Of a stretch of 64,000 bases of DNA, positions 60,872 to 64,000 are shown in pieces. The notes under the pieces were generated by a model. The model did no database searches and was not told the DNA's origin. It saw only the letters and a program-made list of their open reading frames with translations. The position numbers and the translations under genes are program-made. Source of the DNA: Prevotella sp. (lineage in GTDB: Bacteria > Bacteroidota > Bacteroidia > Bacteroidales > Bacteroidaceae); contig JAFVGI010000020.1 in assembly GCA_017475005.1 (NCBI GenBank), positions 1 to 64,000 on the forward strand, read 5' to 3'. How positions within the stretch are numbered: position 1 is the stretch's first letter; every line of letters starts with the position of its first letter.

Positions 60872-63703
60872 TCATGGTTTATTAGGCAGTTTAGCCCTTT
60901 CCCACCAATTCTTCTGCTGTATTGTCTTGTCGTAGCAAAGTACACCATTTATCTTGTGGACAACAATATATGATGATGCAGCAATCTTGCTGTTATATAC
61001 ATTATTAGCAGTTAATGCATCATAGCCACTAGGCAATTCTATCCACATCTCACGACCAGGCTTGTTGTAGTATTCAGTAGCGAAAGGTATAGGAGAATCA
61101 TTACCAGAACCTTTTACACTACCAGAAGTAGCATCAGTCGTTACGCTAACAGTATAGAAGCGCTTGTTTGCCATGTTAAGAGTACCAGTCTCATATTGTG
61201 TATTGTTACAAGGAGCACCACCAACATATACAGAATTATCCTGTATGTGATATTTTACGAAATTAGTGATAATACTAGCTGCTGTATCTTGCGCTGCTTT
61301 TATCTCCTTATCTGTAAGACTTGGATAATTGTCCATGCTTATCTTATCAAAATCCTCCCATGTAGGCAGATAACCTGCATCTATCCATTTTTGTACCTCC
61401 TCATCTTTTGGCACATAGACAGTATAGTTATAGTTATCAAAGTTTTTATAATTGAAGTCATTCATCAAACAAACAAACTTTGAGTTTGTACTTGAGGACA
61501 AGATATATTGTGTTTGAGCATCTTTTGAAGGCTTATATATCATATCATAAAACAGCTTGTCACCACCAGATTTGTCAGCCTCTTCTTTCAACAGCTTGTA
61601 TAATGATTTAGAAGCTGTCTGAGGAACACGTGACTTTACAACTGTATTATCTATTGAAGCGTCAGCGACAATACCATAGGTATTACCATTGCTTTCCGGA
61701 TATATATTGTCAACAGTTATGTCGTAGCCACGCTCCATCTGCAGACCGCCTCTTACTTTGTTACCTTTAACACCAACAGTAGAGCCAGCCTTTGTCTTAT
61801 AGAATTCCTGTGAACCACTGATTTCACCCAGTACAATAGCATTGTCCAGATAGTCAAATAATCTGTTAGCAACAATAGTTGATGATACATTTACAGAACC
61901 AGCACTACTCATGGTTACTGTACCATCATTCGCTACATCTGCCTTATATGCTTTTGCAACAACAGCACCTTTTGGTCCATGATAGCCGGCTGTATCAACA
62001 TAACACTCATATATCCAAGAATTACCTCTATCATCCACCATTCCCCAAGAACATGGGTCAATAAAACGTACTACCTTTCTGTTCTTCACATCATTGGTAT
62101 TACCTTTTGACAGAATCATGTTATAAGGTATTATGACATTGAACTTAGAGTCCATAGCTGTCAGATATGGTGTGAAATCAAGGTCGTAATCTGAATTAGG
62201 ACTTCCTGAAACACGTCCCTGCATAGCCTTGTAGATAACTTGGAATGACAACTCGTCTGGCTTTGTTGGATCAGGGTCACCGCCATACATAAGTGCTGGG
62301 AATGTCACAGAAGAGAACTCTGCAGGTTCAAACACCTTGTTAACTACATATACAACACCATTACATCCCATGAAACATTTTACGATGTTCCCTTCTACTA
62401 TGTTGAGAGGCATCTGGGCATCATTCTGTACAGATTCAAACTTTGAAGGAACAGTAGCAGCAAATGAACCGAAGGTATTTACATTAATGAGTTTTGCCAC
62501 TGTTTCAAGGTCAATCTTCTCAAAAGAACCATACCTGTCAACCAAGGTTTTTCCGACACCACTGGTGAGCCATGAATTCACAGCATCATCAGAAGGAACT
62601 AACATCACGCCAGCATCATTTTTCATAGAAACCTCTGCTGCTGTATACTGGTTCCATCCTGGATCCAGTTTCAACAGGGTAGTGCTCAAGTTATCAGCAG
62701 TTTTGCCTGTAGGAGAGGTAAATTGATGATTAGTACTGGTGTTAAGATAACGCAATACATACAAATCCTTATCAGCCAGTTCTGGATGTTGTCTATCAAA
62801 TACCAGTTTTTCATTTTCAGACATTACGACCTTCTCAGGTGCACTGAAACGCGAAAGGAAACTAGCCCATTTGGTAGTACTTACATCTTTATTCTCATCA
62901 CGAATAATAGCTGCCATATTAGGATTGGTTTCCATCACGCCATTTACTACATAGATGTAACCATTCTTACATGTCTGCTCTGAGCTTATTACCTTCTTGC
63001 CGCTTATCCATGAGTCATTGATATTGTCAGACTCACCATTAGAGATGATCTTCAGGTCAGTATCCTTGATATTATTCTTCTGCATGTATGCAGGCAAAAA
63101 GTGTATCATCGGAGTAGGAGAATCATCCTGCATGATATATATTGCCTTGTTTGCATCCTTTACTTCTTTCCATGCCTTGTTTACAGGATCACCTGGTAAG
63201 TCAGGATTGCTCGGAAATTCAGAAGGATTCATTACAGGCACATTATCGTATATGCTTGCTGCTGTTTCACGACGCATACACGCACCCTGCTCTGGGTCAC
63301 CATTAACGGTTGTAGCCTCAATATTGGACATAAGCTCTATGAGGTAAGCATTGTTAATCATTGTACCATTGAAGAGCTCTTTTTTCTGGGACTTTGTCAG
63401 TTCATCGTATGATCTGACTCCCCATGTGTTGCTGCTGAACCATTTGTCGTATTCCTCATCGGACGCAACAAACAGCGTTTTTGAACCTGTCTGCGAGAGG
63501 ACTTCTGTCTGGTCAAGATCATTAATGAGGCGAATCGTGTAATTAAACGACTTGCCATCAATTCCCTCCTGCAACCGCTCATAGATGGAATTACCCAACC
63601 ATTCAGGCTGCCCTGTGAGAATATCCTTTTCGCATGACTGCAATGCCCCAACTGCCAGCAGAGCCAGAAGGGCCAATTTCGCTTTTGCAATCTTGTTAAT
63701 CAT
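60872..63703 (-). CDS. Fasciclin (FAS1)-domain lipoprotein 1 (largest)
   Basis: 943 residues with lipoprotein signal (LAVGALQSCEKDILTGQ; Cys at 24). Several FAS1-like units: about 38-150 (SIYERLQEGIDGKSFNYTIRLIN, SKTLFVASDEEYDKWF, MINNAYLIELMSN), about 295-460 (TAAEVSMKNDAGVMLVPSDDAVNSWL, IVKCFMGCNGVVYVVNKVF) and about 700-940 (SLYKLLKEEADKSGGDKLFYDMI, YNYTVYVPKDEEVQKWIDAGYLP, FVKYHIQDNSVYVGG, SYIVVHKINGVLCYDK). First gene of the operon. No standard TAnnTTTG promoter was found ahead of it (63704-63840), and a terminator separates it from the upstream gene. Likely surface-exposed. Its glycan or protein partner is unknown. Confidence 0.85.
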   Translation of the reverse strand: MINKIAKAKLALLALLAVGALQSCEKDILTGQPEWLGNSIYERLQEGIDGKSFNYTIRLINDLDQTEVLSQTGSKTLFVASDEEYDKWFSSNTWGVRSYDELTKSQKKELFNGTMINNAYLIELMSNIEATTVNGDPEQGACMRRETAASIYDNVPVMNPSEFPSNPDLPGDPVNKAWKEVKDANKAIYIMQDDSPTPMIHFLPAYMQKNNIKDTDLKIISNGESDNINDSWISGKKVISSEQTCKNGYIYVVNGVMETNPNMAAIIRDENKDVSTTKWASFLSRFSAPEKVVMSENEKLVFDRQHPELADKDLYVLRYLNTSTNHQFTSPTGKTADNLSTTLLKLDPGWNQYTAAEVSMKNDAGVMLVPSDDAVNSWLTSGVGKTLVDRYGSFEKIDLETVAKLINVNTFGSFAATVPSKFESVQNDAQMPLNIVEGNIVKCFMGCNGVVYVVNKVFEPAEFSSVTFPALMYGGDPDPTKPDELSFQVIYKAMQGRVSGSPNSDYDLDFTPYLTAMDSKFNVIIPYNMILSKGNTNDVKNRKVVRFIDPCSWGMVDDRGNSWIYECYVDTAGYHGPKGAVVAKAYKADVANDGTVTMSSAGSVNVSSTIVANRLFDYLDNAIVLGEISGSQEFYKTKAGSTVGVKGNKVRGGLQMERGYDITVDNIYPESNGNTYGIVADASIDNTVVKSRVPQTASKSLYKLLKEEADKSGGDKLFYDMIYKPSKDAQTQYILSSSTNSKFVCLMNDFNYKNFDNYNYTVYVPKDEEVQKWIDAGYLPTWEDFDKISMDNYPSLTDKEIKAAQDTAASIITNFVKYHIQDNSVYVGGAPCNNTQYETGTLNMANKRFYTVSVTTDATSGSVKGSGNDSPIPFATEYYNKPGREMWIELPSGYDALTANNVYNSKIAASSYIVVHKINGVLCYDKTIQQKNWWERAKLPNKP

Positions 63704-63840
63704 AGGTTAGTAATTTTTGTTTATTTATTTTATATGTTGATTTTACGAATTATCACGTCAAGTGGGATTTTCATCCGTTTTAGTCCTCTCTCCTCTTCTC
63801 TTATATAAATAATGTACGCGTTCTTATTATTTTTTAAAAC

Positions 63841-63876
63841 CGTAAGGGTTGGGAGTTTTGCCTCCCAATCCTTACG
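63841..63876 (-). terminator. Terminator hairpin after the upstream secreted-protein gene
   Basis: 15-bp stem CGTAAGGGTTGGGAG / CTCCCAATCCTTACG with one G-T pair over a 6-nt loop, followed on the minus strand by GTTTTAAAAAA. It lies 22 nt past the stop at 63898 and isolates the PUL operon from the gene before it. Confidence 0.8.
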
Positions 63877-63897
63877 TTTATAGATATAATACTTTAC

Positions 63898-64000
63898 TTA
63901 GTGATAGCACCTACAGCATTGTACAGCTTAGAACCCTTCTTGATGACAATCTTGCCATCCTTCAGGTACTTACCGTCTGCCTGCATGCCGTCGGCTTCAA
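63898..64000 (-). CDS. 3' end of a secreted protein with a C-terminal sorting-type tail
   Basis: The last 34 codons of a gene that continues beyond the window. The end reads EADGMQADGKYLKDGKIVI then KKGSKLYNAVGAITK and stop, matching the short DGKYLxxGKIVIxKxGKKYxxxG tails seen on many Prevotella-type secreted enzymes. The rest of the protein is not visible. Confidence 0.6.

Overview
The window reads as chromosomal DNA of a gut or rumen Bacteroidota, most like Prevotella and relatives. The evidence is: two SusC/SusD pairs; three secreted proteins ending in the short 'D-hydrophobic-SGK/R ... KGI-hydrophobic' tail typical of type IX secretion cargo; lipoproteins with a Cys followed by charged residues; and many promoters of the Bacteroidota form TTTG-N18-21-TAnnTTTG. 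No rRNA, integrase, transposase or CRISPR array was seen. One tRNA (Lys, TTT) is present. The species call is inference.

Layout. 1-2.3 kb (minus): a sensor/phosphatase/kinase fusion and the start of its STAS antagonist, a partner-switching pair. 2.5-3.6 kb (plus): a metal-efflux permease with Cys/His-rich tails. 3.7-15.6 kb (minus): a carbohydrate operon of GH115, a two-domain SGNH/acetyl-xylan-esterase-like enzyme, a propeller-DUF362 fusion, a GH2 beta-galactosidase and a PL11 rhamnogalacturonan lyase. It looks built for substituted, acetylated pectin (RG-I) side chains. 15.7-16.1 kb: a divergent intergenic region filled by a 42-bp-period tandem array with dyad symmetry. 16.1-17.6 kb (plus): an AraC-type regulator and a secreted helical-repeat protein, closed by a strong terminator. 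17.7-23.5 kb (minus): an operon rich in acetyltransferases (GNAT and CAT folds), with an isochorismatase-like hydrolase and a flavoprotein. Its distal end is broken: a CAT gene that lost its catalytic end is joined to an orphan C-terminal gene fragment. 23.6-30.8 kb (plus): an FMN reductase, a second GH115, then a compact module of a TMEM43-family protein, a lipoprotein, a secreted protein and a membrane-anchored AAA+ ATPase. 30.8-35.3 kb: tRNA-Lys (minus), then AI-2E-type permease, rsmI, DUF2851 and a SpmA-SpmB-like membrane protein (plus). 35.3-39.9 kb (minus): rimP-nusA-infB. 40-63.7 kb (minus): a roughly 24-kb polysaccharide-utilisation operon with two SusC/SusD pairs, three fasciclin-domain lipoproteins and two large modular secreted glycosidases (GH128-like; GH-A fold with ricin, FN3 and LamG domains). 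63.9-64 kb: the 3' end of another secreted protein.

The least expected signals are short degenerate repeats, both between genes and in frame inside enzyme genes (GH2, the esterase, GH115). An identical G-rich 18-mer occurs in two unrelated glycosidase genes. Other points of interest are the 42-bp array, the fasciclin-rich double-SusCD locus, the TMEM43-AAA module and the CAT/orphan-fragment junction. All family assignments come from reading motifs by eye; no database search was run.
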